Shown piece by piece: positions 1 to 7,345 of a DNA stretch of 16,545 nucleotides. Every line of letters begins with the position of its first letter. Within the stretch, counting starts at the first letter, position 1. Where the stretch lies: assembly GCA_002367335.1 (NCBI GenBank), contig DFBI01000030.1, positions 11,851-28,395 on the forward strand, in the 5' to 3' direction. The DNA comes from Syntrophaceae bacterium UBA3084. GTDB lineage: Bacteria > Desulfobacterota > Syntrophia > Syntrophales > UBA6807. The position numbers were made by a program, and so were the translations under genes. The notes under the pieces are model-generated. The model made no database searches and had not been told where the DNA came from. It worked only from the letters and a program-made list of their open reading frames with translations.

Positions 1-1389
1 TCCTATTGTGGTTCCGTTATCGCAGCAATTGCCATTGGATCTACTATGGGTCTTGGCATTGAAGGAATGTCAATGAAGTGGATGATGCTGCCCATGCTTT
101 TCATTATTGTCGGGCTCTTTGCATCGGTAATCGGAATAGGCATATTTAATTTTCTCAAGAATATGAAACCTCAGTCAGCACTGAGTAATTCCCTTTATAT
201 TGCGGGAGTGCTCTTTATCATAGCCTCATACTTCGTGGTTCGATATACGACTGCCGGAATGTCTGCCGAGTATCTGAAGAGCCTGGGAATGATCGGTCCT
301 CTCGGACCCTTCTGGGCCGTTCTTTTTGGTATTGTTTCTGGTATGCTGATTGGAGCCATTACAGAGTATTACACTGCCCGTAAGCCTATCAGGAGAATAG
401 CCGAGGCCTCACAAACAGGCGCCGCAACAACTATTATAAATGGTTTTGCCATTGGTCTTGAAAGTGTGGTTGCTCCCGTTTTCTTTATCGCTTTAGCGAT
501 CTGGTTGTCCTATCTTACCTGTGGTCTTTACGGTATTGCCATTGCCGGTGTAGGAATGCTGGGTACCGTGGGAATGACCATGTCGGTGGACAGTTATGGG
601 CCGATTGCCGATAATGCAGGTGGTATTGCCGAGCAGGCGCACATGCCACCCCATGTCAGGGAAATTACAGACGGTCTCGACGCTGTTGGAAATACCACAG
701 CAGCAATTGGCAAAGGCTTTGCCATTGGTTCAGCAGCGCTTACAGCGTTGGCTATGTTTGCGGCTTATACCGCAACAGTTAGAACATTTCCCGGTTTTGA
801 AAATTTCGCACTCGACCTTACAGAGGCTCATGTTATCACAGGTGTATTCCTCGGCGGATTGATTCCCTGTCTTCTGGCTGCTCTGACGATGACAGCCGTT
901 GGAGAAGCGGCATTTGACATGATAAATGAGATAAGAAGGCAATTCAGGGAGATTCCCGGAATTATGGAAGGTACGACACCTCCTGATACCAATGCGTGTG
1001 TGGAGATCGCGACTTCAGCAGCGCTGAAGAGGATGATTCTACCAGGTATTTCCGCTATCCTGGCACCGATTCTGGTTGGTGTACTCATTGGTCCACATGC
1101 CCTTGGAGGATTCCTTGCGGGCGCTACACTGACAGGTGTTATCCTTGGTCTTTTAATGGCAAATGCCGGTGGTGCATGGGATAATGCAAAGAAATATATT
1201 GAACAAGGCAATTTTGGTGGTAAAGGTTCTGATGCTCATAAGGCAAGCGTCATTGGTGACACCGTAGGCGATCCTTTCAAGGATACATCCGGTCCATCTA
1301 TGAATATCTTGATTAAATTAATGTCCGTTGTATCGCTTGTTACGGCTCCTGCTATTGTGGCTGTCTACAGGATGATTTATGGCGGGTAA
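1..1389 (+). CDS. hppA: Membrane-bound K+-dependent pyrophosphatase (ion-pumping), 5'-truncated by window edge
   Basis: The frame is open from base 1, so the gene starts upstream and 462 C-terminal residues of a roughly 670-800 residue family protein are present. It is an integral membrane protein that couples PPi hydrolysis to H+ and/or Na+ export. Seen: the opening SYCGS (normally right after the conserved ADLFE of helix 6), TEYYT, the PPi/Mg site region MSVDSYGPIADNAGG (codons near 583-630), GNTTAAIGKG (near 688-717) and the C-terminal GDTVGDPFKDTSGPS. The residue after GNTT is Ala (codon 700-702) rather than Lys; in this family Ala marks the K+-dependent class. The gate Asp/Glu that helps separate Na+ from H+ pumps lies just upstream of the window, so ion specificity is unresolved. 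About ten hydrophobic helices are visible. A terminator follows directly. Confidence 0.96.
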   Translation, partial: SYCGSVIAAIAIGSTMGLGIEGMSMKWMMLPMLFIIVGLFASVIGIGIFNFLKNMKPQSALSNSLYIAGVLFIIASYFVVRYTTAGMSAEYLKSLGMIGPLGPFWAVLFGIVSGMLIGAITEYYTARKPIRRIAEASQTGAATTIINGFAIGLESVVAPVFFIALAIWLSYLTCGLYGIAIAGVGMLGTVGMTMSVDSYGPIADNAGGIAEQAHMPPHVREITDGLDAVGNTTAAIGKGFAIGSAALTALAMFAAYTATVRTFPGFENFALDLTEAHVITGVFLGGLIPCLLAALTMTAVGEAAFDMINEIRRQFREIPGIMEGTTPPDTNACVEIATSAALKRMILPGISAILAPILVGVLIGPHALGGFLAGATLTGVILGLLMANAGGAWDNAKKYIEQGNFGGKGSDAHKASVIGDTVGDPFKDTSGPSMNILIKLMSVVSLVTAPAIVAVYRMIYGG

Positions 1390-1412
1390 AGAAGTGAAAT
1401 AAGATTTTTTAA

Positions 1413-1455
1413 AAAGAGGGGGTGGATAAAATCTGTTCCCTCTTTCTTTATTTTC
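1413..1455 (+). terminator. Rho-independent terminator after hppA
   Basis: AAAGAGGG (1413-1420) pairs perfectly with CCCTCTTT (1438-1445). The stem can continue inward through G-U pairs to a 5-nt loop (1427-1431). A T-rich tail follows (1446-1455). It lies 24 bp after the hppA stop codon. Confidence 0.65.
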
Positions 1456-1502
1456 ATTCACAACTCCGCAACGCACCATTACTGTAATACCCCGTTTTTA
1501 TC

Positions 1503-1531
1503 TTGACAGCTTCCTGAAAAGTATTTATTTT
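1503..1531 (+). promoter_or_regulatory. Candidate sigma-70 promoter for ychF
   Basis: A perfect TTGACA (1503-1508) is followed by a 17-bp spacer and TATTTT (1526-1531), about 105 bp before the ychF start and after the hppA terminator. A second TTGACA (1531-1536) overlaps the end of this element but has only a poor -10 partner. Called by consensus only. Confidence 0.4.
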
Positions 1532-1635
1532 TGACACAAGTATCTTTGTCTCCCCTGTAAAACTGTTTACTTAACCAGAATTTGTAAACCTTTGTTCTGA
1601 CCTGAAAAATTCTTGATTCATGAAAGGAGTATCTC

Positions 1636-2733
1636 TTGGGTTTTCGATGCGGTATCATTGGACTTCCCAATGTTGGTAAATCTACCATATTTAATGCCTT
1701 GAGTGCAGCCGGAGCCGAGGTTGCAAATTATCCCTTCTGTACAATAGATCCTAACGTGGGAGTCGTCCAGGTTCCCGATGAGAGACTTCAAAACCTCGCA
1801 AAGATTATTAATCCCCCCAAGACTGTTTATACTACCATGGAGTTTCTTGATATTGCAGGACTTGTAAAAGGTGCCGGTAAAGGAGAAGGGTTGGGAAATA
1901 AATTTCTCGGGAACATCAGGGATGTCGATGCTGTTGTTCAAATTGTACGCTGTTTTGATGATCCCGATGTTGCCCATATTTATGGTCCGGTGGACCCGGT
2001 TCGGGATATCGAGATTGTAAACGCTGAATTAATGCTGGCAGATTTAGAAACAGTCGAAAAGAGAATCGTAAAGATTGACAGGCTTGTGAAATCGGGGAAT
2101 AAGGGTTTTCGTAAAGAGTTAGAAGTGTGCCAAAGGATAAAAGATTTCCTGGGGAAGGGAATTGTTGTGCGAAATGTATTCGAACCAGGCAACGAAGAAA
2201 ATAAAATTCTCAAAGACCTCCATCTCCTGACTGCAAAAAAAATGTTATATGTTGCCAATGCTAGTGAAGCGGTTCTTAAAGGAAAAGGCAGATACATTGA
2301 GAGTATCGAGGAAATAGCAAAGAAAGATGAATCAAGGGTCATAACAATCTGTGGCGACATGGAAGCTGAAATAGCAGAGCTCGAAGAAGATGAAAGAAAA
2401 GAGTTTCTGGAAGATATTGGTCTTGAAAAGTCGGGGCTTCAGAAGCTGATCAAAACCGGCTATGAATTGCTTGGACTTATCACTTTTTATACAACAGTGG
2501 GCCCGGAGCTCCGAGCATGGACAATAAAAAAGGGGACAAAAACTCCTGAAGCGGCGGGAAAGATACATACTGATATGGAAAAGGGTTTTATACGCGCAGA
2601 AATTGTAAGTTATGGAGATTTTATCAAGGCAGGAAGTCTCTCAGCAGCGAAAGAGAAAGGGCTGGTTGGGATTGAGGGGAAAGATTATATTATTTCAGAT
2701 GGTGATATAGTGTACTTTCGTTTTAATGTATAA
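1636..2733 (+). CDS. ychF: Redox-regulated ATPase/GTPase YchF (Obg family)
   Basis: 365 residues, the usual length for YchF (about 363). YchF is a cytosolic, ribosome-associated P-loop NTPase of the TRAFAC/Obg class that favours ATP in characterised members. Seen: P-loop GLPNVGKS (residues 9-16), switch II DIAGLVKGAGKGEGLG (72-87), a G4 position reading NASE (208-211) instead of the GTP-specific NKxD, a helical insert around 130-200, and a C-terminal TGS domain from about 280 with TFYTTVGPELRAWTIKKG and the terminal DGDIVYFRF. The start is TTG: GGAG at 1626-1629 sits 6 nt before it, and the family N-terminus begins exactly there. No in-frame ATG gives the P-loop its usual position. It is monocistronic, with its own candidate promoter and terminator. 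Confidence 0.96.
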   Translation: MGFRCGIIGLPNVGKSTIFNALSAAGAEVANYPFCTIDPNVGVVQVPDERLQNLAKIINPPKTVYTTMEFLDIAGLVKGAGKGEGLGNKFLGNIRDVDAVVQIVRCFDDPDVAHIYGPVDPVRDIEIVNAELMLADLETVEKRIVKIDRLVKSGNKGFRKELEVCQRIKDFLGKGIVVRNVFEPGNEENKILKDLHLLTAKKMLYVANASEAVLKGKGRYIESIEEIAKKDESRVITICGDMEAEIAELEEDERKEFLEDIGLEKSGLQKLIKTGYELLGLITFYTTVGPELRAWTIKKGTKTPEAAGKIHTDMEKGFIRAEIVSYGDFIKAGSLSAAKEKGLVGIEGKDYIISDGDIVYFRFNV

Positions 2734-2753
2734 TTTTAATCAGAAATGAAACC

Positions 2754-2788
2754 GCACCTTGAATTTATAGGAGGTGCTGTTATTTTCT
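2754..2788 (+). terminator. Probable terminator after ychF
   Basis: GCACCT (2754-2759) pairs with AGGTGC (2772-2777) around a 12-nt loop. The tail TGTTATTTTCT follows. It begins 20 bp after the ychF stop. The stem is short and the T tract is interrupted. Confidence 0.45.
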
Positions 2789-2907
2789 ACCCACAATTGC
2801 ATCGTAACAAGCTTTAAACAATATGAGAGGCCGTCAGCGTTTCCCATAAAGAGCCACATCACCGGTGCTGTCTGCAATTCTTAGGCTGAACGGAGAATTT
2901 GAGGGGG

Positions 2908-2949
2908 GGCAGTGGGTGGAAAGGAGGGAACTTAAAACCACCCACCGCC
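2908..2949. repeat. Strong GC-rich inverted repeat (hairpin)
   Basis: GTGGGTGG (2912-2919) pairs perfectly with CCACCCAC (2938-2945). After one A/C mismatch the stem extends by GGC/GCC (2908-2910 with 2947-2949). The 18-nt loop contains GGAGGGA. It has no T tail, so it is not an obvious terminator. Its identity is unknown. Confidence 0.5.
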
Positions 2950-3035
2950 AGGCAATTTGTAATTGTGTATTCCCTTCAGTCGCCTTCCCGAGGATAATCC
3001 GAAAGAAAAAAAAGATCACTTATTTTGTTTTTAGT

Positions 3036-3087
3036 TTGCTTTTCTTTTTTTGTTCTTCTACTTGCTTTTCTTTTTTTATCTTCTGTA
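3036..3087. repeat. Polypyrimidine direct repeat, 26-bp period
   Basis: A 16-base unit, TTGCTTTTCTTTTTTT, occurs at 3036-3051 and again at 3062-3077. The intervening bases are partly similar, giving an imperfect tandem with a period of about 26 bp. It sits in a strand-asymmetric C/T-rich tract. Confidence 0.6.
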
Positions 3088-3302
3088 CCATTTTCTGATA
3101 TAAAGAAATCTAATTCCTCTTTTGTACCCCCGGGGATAAGTGAAAAAGCAGATTCCTTACGCTTTGTTTTATTTTTAATATGTCTCATCTATCAATATTA
3201 GCTCTACACTCTTGTTTTGTGGGTATATGCAATAACAGTGCCGTAGAGGCTTAGCTATCTAAAGTATATGACAATCAGAACCTATTGTGTTTAATTTATT
3301 GC

Positions 3303-3322
3303 TGATTTTCCTTGGAAAATCA
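3303..3322. repeat. Perfect inverted repeat, 9-bp arms
   Basis: TGATTTTCC (3303-3311) and GGAAAATCA (3314-3322) are perfect inverted arms separated by TT. With only 2 nt between the arms it looks more like a protein-binding palindrome than an RNA hairpin. It is the distal member of three inverted repeats lying downstream of the sigma-54 activator. Confidence 0.5.
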
Positions 3323-3370
3323 AAACTATGGTACAGGATATTTTGAAGAGAAAATGGTATTTTTGTGGAT

Positions 3371-3413
3371 TTTACAATTTTAATGTGCGATGACCGCACA
3401 TAAAAATTGTAAA
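3371..3413. repeat. Long inverted repeat, 19-bp arms with one mismatch
   Basis: Positions 3371-3389 pair with 3395-3413, broken only by an A/A mismatch (3382/3402), around the 5-nt loop ATGAC. The outer half is AT-rich (TTTACAATTTT) and the inner half is ATGTGCG. It is 70-110 bp past the stop of the - strand activator gene. Neither strand carries a clean U tract after it, so a simple intrinsic terminator is not clearly supported. Confidence 0.6.
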
Positions 3414-3451
3414 TGGGCGGGCGGGTGTGCATTGGCGACGGGAACGCATGT

Positions 3452-3482
3452 GCGAATATTGAACATATCGTTCGATATTCGC
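3452..3482. repeat. Inverted repeat immediately after the sigma-54 activator stop codon
   Basis: GCGAATATTGAAC (3452-3464) pairs with GTTCGATATTCGC (3470-3482), with 12 Watson-Crick pairs and one T/G pair around the loop ATATC. It starts one base beyond the stop codon of the - strand gene. It is a possible transcript-end stabiliser or terminator for that gene, but no U run follows. Confidence 0.55.
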
Positions 3483-3483
3483 T

Positions 3484-5595
3484 CTATGGCTGGAAATTAG
3501 AGATTTCTTCCATCTTATATTCTTTTTTCTCAAGCTTTTTTAGTTCACGAAGCAAAGTATAACGTGAAATGCCTAAACGCTGTGCCGTAACTGTTTTATT
3601 TCCTTTGCTCAATTTGAGTGTTTTTAATAATATTTTTTCTTTGATTTTCATTGTTAGCTGATCGATCAAAAGCTTATAGTCAAGAGAATCAGAAGAACTG
3701 TACGAGAAGTATTCGTCCGCGGGCATTGTTATCTCCGGAATTCTTGCTTTTTTGATTTCTGTTGGGAGGTTGTGAGGTGTAATAAGTGTGCCTACGTTCT
3801 GAAATATCATGATTCTTTCAATAATATTTTTAAGTTCACGGACATTACCGGGCCATGGATACTGTATAAGAATTGCTGCAGCCTCTTTGGTGAACCCTAA
3901 TACCTTTTTGCTGAATTTATCATTGAATTCTTTAATGTAATATTGGGAAAGAAGTATAATATCATTGTTTCTTTCTCTTAGCGGGGGTATGGTAATCGGA
4001 ACAACATTTATCCTGTAAAAAAGGTCTTCCCGAAATGAACCTTCGGCTACCATGCGGTTAAGATCTTTGTTTGTAGAAAATATGAATCGAACATCTACAG
4101 AAATATTTTCTGTTCCACCAAGCCTCCTGATATAACCATCTTCCAGCATTCTTAGAAACTTTGCCTGTAGTTGAAAGTTCATATCTCCTATTTCATCTAA
4201 TAGTATGGTCCCGCCATTTCCGTATTCCAGAAGACCGATTTTTTGTTTTCTTGCATCCGTAAAGGCACCAGCCTCATGGCCAAACAATTCACTTTCCAGT
4301 AGAGTATCAGGTATAGCTGCACAGTTAACATCGACGAAACGCTTGGATTTCCTGTTGCTCTGCTTATGAATAGCACGGGCGATCAATTCCTTACCGGTAC
4401 CGCTTTCTCCCTGTACCAGTATATTTGTGTTGTGTCTTGCTACTTCTTTGACCACATGAAAAACGCACCGCATTTTCTTGGAATTGCCAATGATATTATG
4501 AACCCCCAGGAGTTTATCCTCTCGTTCCTTAAGCAATTCTACTTTTGTCTGAAGAGATTTTGCTTCAATGGAAAGAAGAGAATGCATAATGGCATTATCA
4601 TAAGATGCTGCCGCATTATTGACCAGGATGTCCAGAATATTAACTTCATCCGGGCAATAACTACCCTTTCTTTTTGCAAGGTAGAGGACCCCTTTAAACT
4701 TGTCCTTTATTTTTAAGGGGATAGCGATTTCAGAAGAATAACTATCGAAAAGGGGTGTCATTAGCGAATCTTGCGGGATATTTTGAGTTATAACCGTTTC
4801 TGTGTCGAGAGCTTTTTTTATAATACTATGATTTATTTTTGAGAAATATTCTTTCTTGTCATCTATAAGAATTTTCTCACCATTACTTACAAGAGATTTG
4901 TTCTTTGTGACATCTACAAAGTATATCAAACCTTTGTCGGCTTCGCTTATTTTCAGGGCATTTGTAATAACTGTATGTGTTTTATCTAAATCATAATTGG
5001 CATGTAGTTCTGAAACAGCTTTGTGCAGGATGGACAATCGTTCTATTTGTTTTCGATTATTCTCAAATAAGCCCGTATTGTGTATGACTATAGCTATTTG
5101 GTTTGCAAAGGTAAGGAGAATATTTATTTCATCAATGGAGAATTTTGTTTTTTCCTTGGACCAGAGGGAAATAATTCCAATAACTTCATCTTTCACTTTC
5201 AGAGCTGAGTAAAACGTGGAACCTCTCTTGTAAAACTGTGTTATCTTGCGATCCGTTTCTGTAATCCGCTGATCTGTTTCAGAATCCTCGAGGATCATAT
5301 AGTACCCGCTTTTTGCCACTCTCGTTTCAAAACAGTTATGCTTCTCTAAATTAAGATTACGAGAAAAGGCATGCCTGGCTTCGTCAACGTTATAATTTTT
5401 AACCACCCTGGTGATTAAGTTTTTTTTTGAGTTATCAAAAAGACAAATAATGCCTTTTTGAAATCCCATTGTTTCTACAACTTCGTCCAGTATTTTCTGA
5501 AGGATATCATCGACGCTTGATGGAGAAGTCAGTAAAGTACTGATGCGGAAAAACCCATTAAGGAGTCTTTCTGTAGAATAAAAAGAATCATACAT
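3484..5595 (-). CDS. Sigma-54-dependent transcriptional activator with tandem GAF domains (FhlA-like architecture)
   Basis: 703 residues. Reading order: GAF 1 (about 20-172), GAF 2 (about 185-335), a linker helix likely to form a coiled coil (about 338-362), a sigma-54 AAA+ domain (about 367-600) and a Fis-type helix-turn-helix (about 650-690). Seen: Walker A GESGTGKE (396-403), Walker B ILLDEIG (464-470), arginine-finger region REDLFYR (522-528), sensor II WPGNVRELKN (581-590) and recognition helix around GISRYTLLREL. The sigma-54 contact loop reads GAFTDA (443-448) instead of the commoner GAFTGA. No response-regulator receiver domain is present, so the signal is probably a small molecule sensed by the GAF domains; the ligand and targets are unknown. 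ATG start; upstream GAGAG is a weak ribosome site. It lies downstream of mtnP-pduO on the same strand with a 109-bp gap and may be partly co-transcribed. Confidence 0.94.
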   Translation of the reverse strand: MYDSFYSTERLLNGFFRISTLLTSPSSVDDILQKILDEVVETMGFQKGIICLFDNSKKNLITRVVKNYNVDEARHAFSRNLNLEKHNCFETRVAKSGYYMILEDSETDQRITETDRKITQFYKRGSTFYSALKVKDEVIGIISLWSKEKTKFSIDEINILLTFANQIAIVIHNTGLFENNRKQIERLSILHKAVSELHANYDLDKTHTVITNALKISEADKGLIYFVDVTKNKSLVSNGEKILIDDKKEYFSKINHSIIKKALDTETVITQNIPQDSLMTPLFDSYSSEIAIPLKIKDKFKGVLYLAKRKGSYCPDEVNILDILVNNAAASYDNAIMHSLLSIEAKSLQTKVELLKEREDKLLGVHNIIGNSKKMRCVFHVVKEVARHNTNILVQGESGTGKELIARAIHKQSNRKSKRFVDVNCAAIPDTLLESELFGHEAGAFTDARKQKIGLLEYGNGGTILLDEIGDMNFQLQAKFLRMLEDGYIRRLGGTENISVDVRFIFSTNKDLNRMVAEGSFREDLFYRINVVPITIPPLRERNNDIILLSQYYIKEFNDKFSKKVLGFTKEAAAILIQYPWPGNVRELKNIIERIMIFQNVGTLITPHNLPTEIKKARIPEITMPADEYFSYSSSDSLDYKLLIDQLTMKIKEKILLKTLKLSKGNKTVTAQRLGISRYTLLRELKKLEKKEYKMEEISNFQP

Positions 5596-5704
5596 AATAT
5601 ACTCTCATAAAATCACTTATACTTCAGGTATATCCTCTGTCGGGAAACAACCCCAGTGTTATAATATGACTATAAAAGAGATTGGCAGGATTAAGCTGAG
5701 ATTG

Positions 5705-6226
5705 TCAACCGTTTTGGTTTACCTCCTCGTATCTTGCAAGAGTAAACAGCATATCGGCCAGTCTGTTTAGATATTGGTTGATCATATTATTATTTATTAT
5801 ACCTTCGTTTTTTAATTTTGCCGCCTTTCTTTCCGCTCTTCTGATAATTGTTCTGCCCACGTCTATCTGAGCAGATACAACTGTCTCACCCGGATAAATA
5901 AATTCGTTTTTCATTGTAAACTTTTTTTGAAGTTCTTCTATGATGTTTTCTAAACGGTCTGCGTCTTCCTGAGAAATAGTATGGCTAAGTTTATGATAAT
6001 CCTCTGAAAGAGTAGAAAGTTCAGAACCCATAATAAGGAGGTTTTTCTGAACGTCTAATATGATATCTTTAATTTTCTGATTTTTTGTTCCTGCTCTTGC
6101 TACCCCAAGTGCAGAACTTGCCTCATCAAGTACGCCGTAAGTTTCGGGTCTCGAATCGAATTTCGGAACTCTCTGGCCGCCAAGCAAACTTGTTTCTCCC
6201 GTATCTCCCTTTTTTGAAAATTTCAT
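5705..6226 (-). CDS. pduO: Cob(I)alamin/corrinoid adenosyltransferase, PduO type
   Basis: 173 residues, a normal length for a stand-alone PduO-type enzyme. It transfers the 5'-deoxyadenosyl group of ATP to cob(I)alamin, giving adenosylcobalamin for mutases and other radical enzymes; cytosolic, expected trimer. Seen: the N-terminal ATP loop KKGDTGETSLLGG (5-17) with RVPKFDSRPETYGVLDEASSALG (19-41), then FIYPGE (109-114), RTIIRRAER (125-133) and LNRLADMLFTLAR (153-165). The usual His in the ALLHxART stretch is replaced (AQIDVGRT). Its ATG overlaps the mtnP stop codon as ATGA (6223-6226), which implies translational coupling. AAAGGA lies about 8 nt upstream inside mtnP. Upstream mtnP supplies the promoter. 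No cobalamin riboswitch was recognised. Confidence 0.93.
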   Translation of the reverse strand: MKFSKKGDTGETSLLGGQRVPKFDSRPETYGVLDEASSALGVARAGTKNQKIKDIILDVQKNLLIMGSELSTLSEDYHKLSHTISQEDADRLENIIEELQKKFTMKNEFIYPGETVVSAQIDVGRTIIRRAERKAAKLKNEGIINNNMINQYLNRLADMLFTLARYEEVNQNG

Positions 6227-6930
6227 TTTCTCATCCTTTCGATATAAATATTTACAATTTTAATAACCGCCTCGGAATTGTTGTAAACCTGCTGCGTTAT
6301 TTCTTCCATTGTTAGTTGCTTTTCCTGGAGACCATGACCGTAATTATCCACTGAGCAGAGAGATGCGTAAGATAAATCCATTTCTTTTGCAATTATAGCC
6401 TCGCTCGCCATTGTCATTCCTACAAGATCGGCAAACTGTGCCATCATAGAGATTTCAGCCCTGGTTTCAAGCCTTGGACCTGTGGTTTGCCAGTAAACCC
6501 CTCCGTCTATAACCTTGATGCCACAGTTACGAGCTGCCCTGATCAATTTCCTCCTGATTTCTTCATTGATCGTCGGTGTGATATGCACAGCTTTATTGCT
6601 ATAAATGGTTGGCCCCCCTGAAGGTATAATGTAATCATCAGGTACCACGAACATTCCGGGTTCTAAACGCATTTTCAAAGAGCCCGTGGAATTGATACCG
6701 ATTACTTCTTTAACCCCCATACTTTTTAATGCCTTAAGATTGGCCTGATGATTAATCAAATGGGGAAGGATATAATTCTCGGGGTCTTTGCCGTGTCTTG
6801 GTATAAAGGCAATCGCATCGGAGAGTAAAACGAGTGCTTTGCCGAATTCATTTTTCACTATTCTTTGTTCAAAATCTTGAAAAGTACTCTTACCGTGCAG
6901 ACAAATTGTGCCGGAGATAATACCCAGCAT
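6223..6930 (-). CDS. mtnP: 5'-methylthioadenosine/purine phosphorylase family (MTAP/MTIP-like)
   Basis: 235 residues, slightly short for the family (about 240-290). These enzymes phosphorolyse 5'-methylthioadenosine or related nucleosides to a base plus a (methylthio)ribose 1-phosphate. Seen: RHG (45-47), HLINHQANLKAL (57-68), STGSL (81-85), GGVYWQTTGPRLETRAEI (143-160), GMTMASEA (171-178) and VDNYGHG (194-200). The phosphate loop at the N-terminus reads ISGTICLHG, in place of the usual GGSG/GGTG form. The base-recognition segment VDNY does not match the TDYD of animal MTAP exactly, so preference among MTA, methylthioinosine and 5'-deoxyadenosine cannot be settled. It is the first gene of a two-gene coupled unit with the adenosyltransferase. 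Confidence 0.88.
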   Translation of the reverse strand: MLGIISGTICLHGKSTFQDFEQRIVKNEFGKALVLLSDAIAFIPRHGKDPENYILPHLINHQANLKALKSMGVKEVIGINSTGSLKMRLEPGMFVVPDDYIIPSGGPTIYSNKAVHITPTINEEIRRKLIRAARNCGIKVIDGGVYWQTTGPRLETRAEISMMAQFADLVGMTMASEAIIAKEMDLSYASLCSVDNYGHGLQEKQLTMEEITQQVYNNSEAVIKIVNIYIERMRK

Positions 6931-6968
6931 TTTATATTGTTTCCCTTCATTGAATAGTCTTGAGAAAA

Positions 6969-6997
6969 CTTTTATCAGAATCCTCCTGCCTTGTCAA
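6969..6997 (-). promoter_or_regulatory. Candidate promoter for mtnP-pduO
   Basis: On the - strand, a perfect TTGACA (6992-6997) is followed by a 17-bp spacer and TAAAAG (6969-6974), giving a leader of about 35 nt to the mtnP ATG. Consensus match only; the -10 is 4/6. Confidence 0.4.
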
Positions 6998-7312
6998 AAT
7001 ACTTCTAAAACAATGTCTGTTTTTGGGTGAGATAATGAACTTATTATTTAAGCGGATATTTGATATAAGGAAAAGATATTTATTTCGTAAGTGCTCAGGC
7101 TCAAGCTTGCCCTGGCGCGACTTGATGCGCATTCTCGGCACAATCGCACTGACTGTTGCGCCCAGAGTTTCTACGCAATGGAACCGGGAAGCCAGGTCGG
7201 GAACAGGGTTCCACGGTTCACGGTTCAACGTTCAAAGTTGCTTTGGACGGAGATTTGCTTTTTGTCAGTTTGTATTGTTCTTGCCAGGGTTTGTTTTATT
7301 GCTCACTAACCG
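6998..7312. other. Spacer between divergent mtnP and HMG-CoA lyase genes, with a GC-shifted core
   Basis: Open frames cross this spacer on both strands, including a 149-residue one on + and a 93-residue one on -. Neither has recognisable motifs, and the + frame runs through promoter-like sequence and the ribosome site of the next gene. Bases about 7090-7245 are visibly richer in G and C than the AT-rich flanks and end in a heptamer array, suggesting an inserted or decayed segment. Confidence 0.4.
7214..7241. repeat. Heptamer micro-array (CGGTTCA type)
   Basis: Successive 7-bp units: CGGTTCA (7214-7220), CGGTTCA (7221-7227), ACGTTCA (7228-7234) and a diverged AAGTTGC (7235-7241). A related AGGGTTC lies just upstream (7205-7211). 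Confidence 0.6.
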
Positions 7313-7317
7313 TGGAC

Positions 7318-7345
7318 TTGACAACCTGAGTAGTTGCCTTATTTT
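7318..7345 (+). promoter_or_regulatory. Candidate promoter for the HMG-CoA lyase gene
   Basis: TTGACA (7318-7323), 16-bp spacer and TATTTT (7340-7345), about 67 bp upstream of the ATG. It has the same hexamers as the candidate ychF promoter. Confidence 0.4.

Larger units (their letters stand above)
2789..3483. other. Gene-free structured intergenic region between ychF and the sigma-54 activator
   Basis: No open frame here looks like a protein; short frames on both strands lack domain motifs, good start signals and plausible composition. The region changes character along its length: a moderately GC-rich part with a strong hairpin (about 2860-3000), a polypyrimidine tract with a direct repeat (about 3000-3120), an AT-rich part (3130-3300), and three inverted repeats (3303-3482). 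The flanking genes converge on it, so it receives read-through from both sides. Confidence 0.6.

Noticed and set aside
2834..3188. Short frames of 61-77 residues after ychF on both strands
   Set aside because: They are products of polypyrimidine and GC-rich tracts, with runs of Phe/Lys and no start signals or motifs.
6947..7228. 93-residue - strand open frame in the same spacer
   Set aside because: It overlaps the candidate mtnP promoter and heptamer array and has no recognisable domain. It may be a decayed segment but is not supportable as a gene.
7213..7240. GGTTCAAC-like run resembling a tRNA T-arm
   Set aside because: No acceptor or anticodon stem can be formed around it. It is part of a heptamer array.
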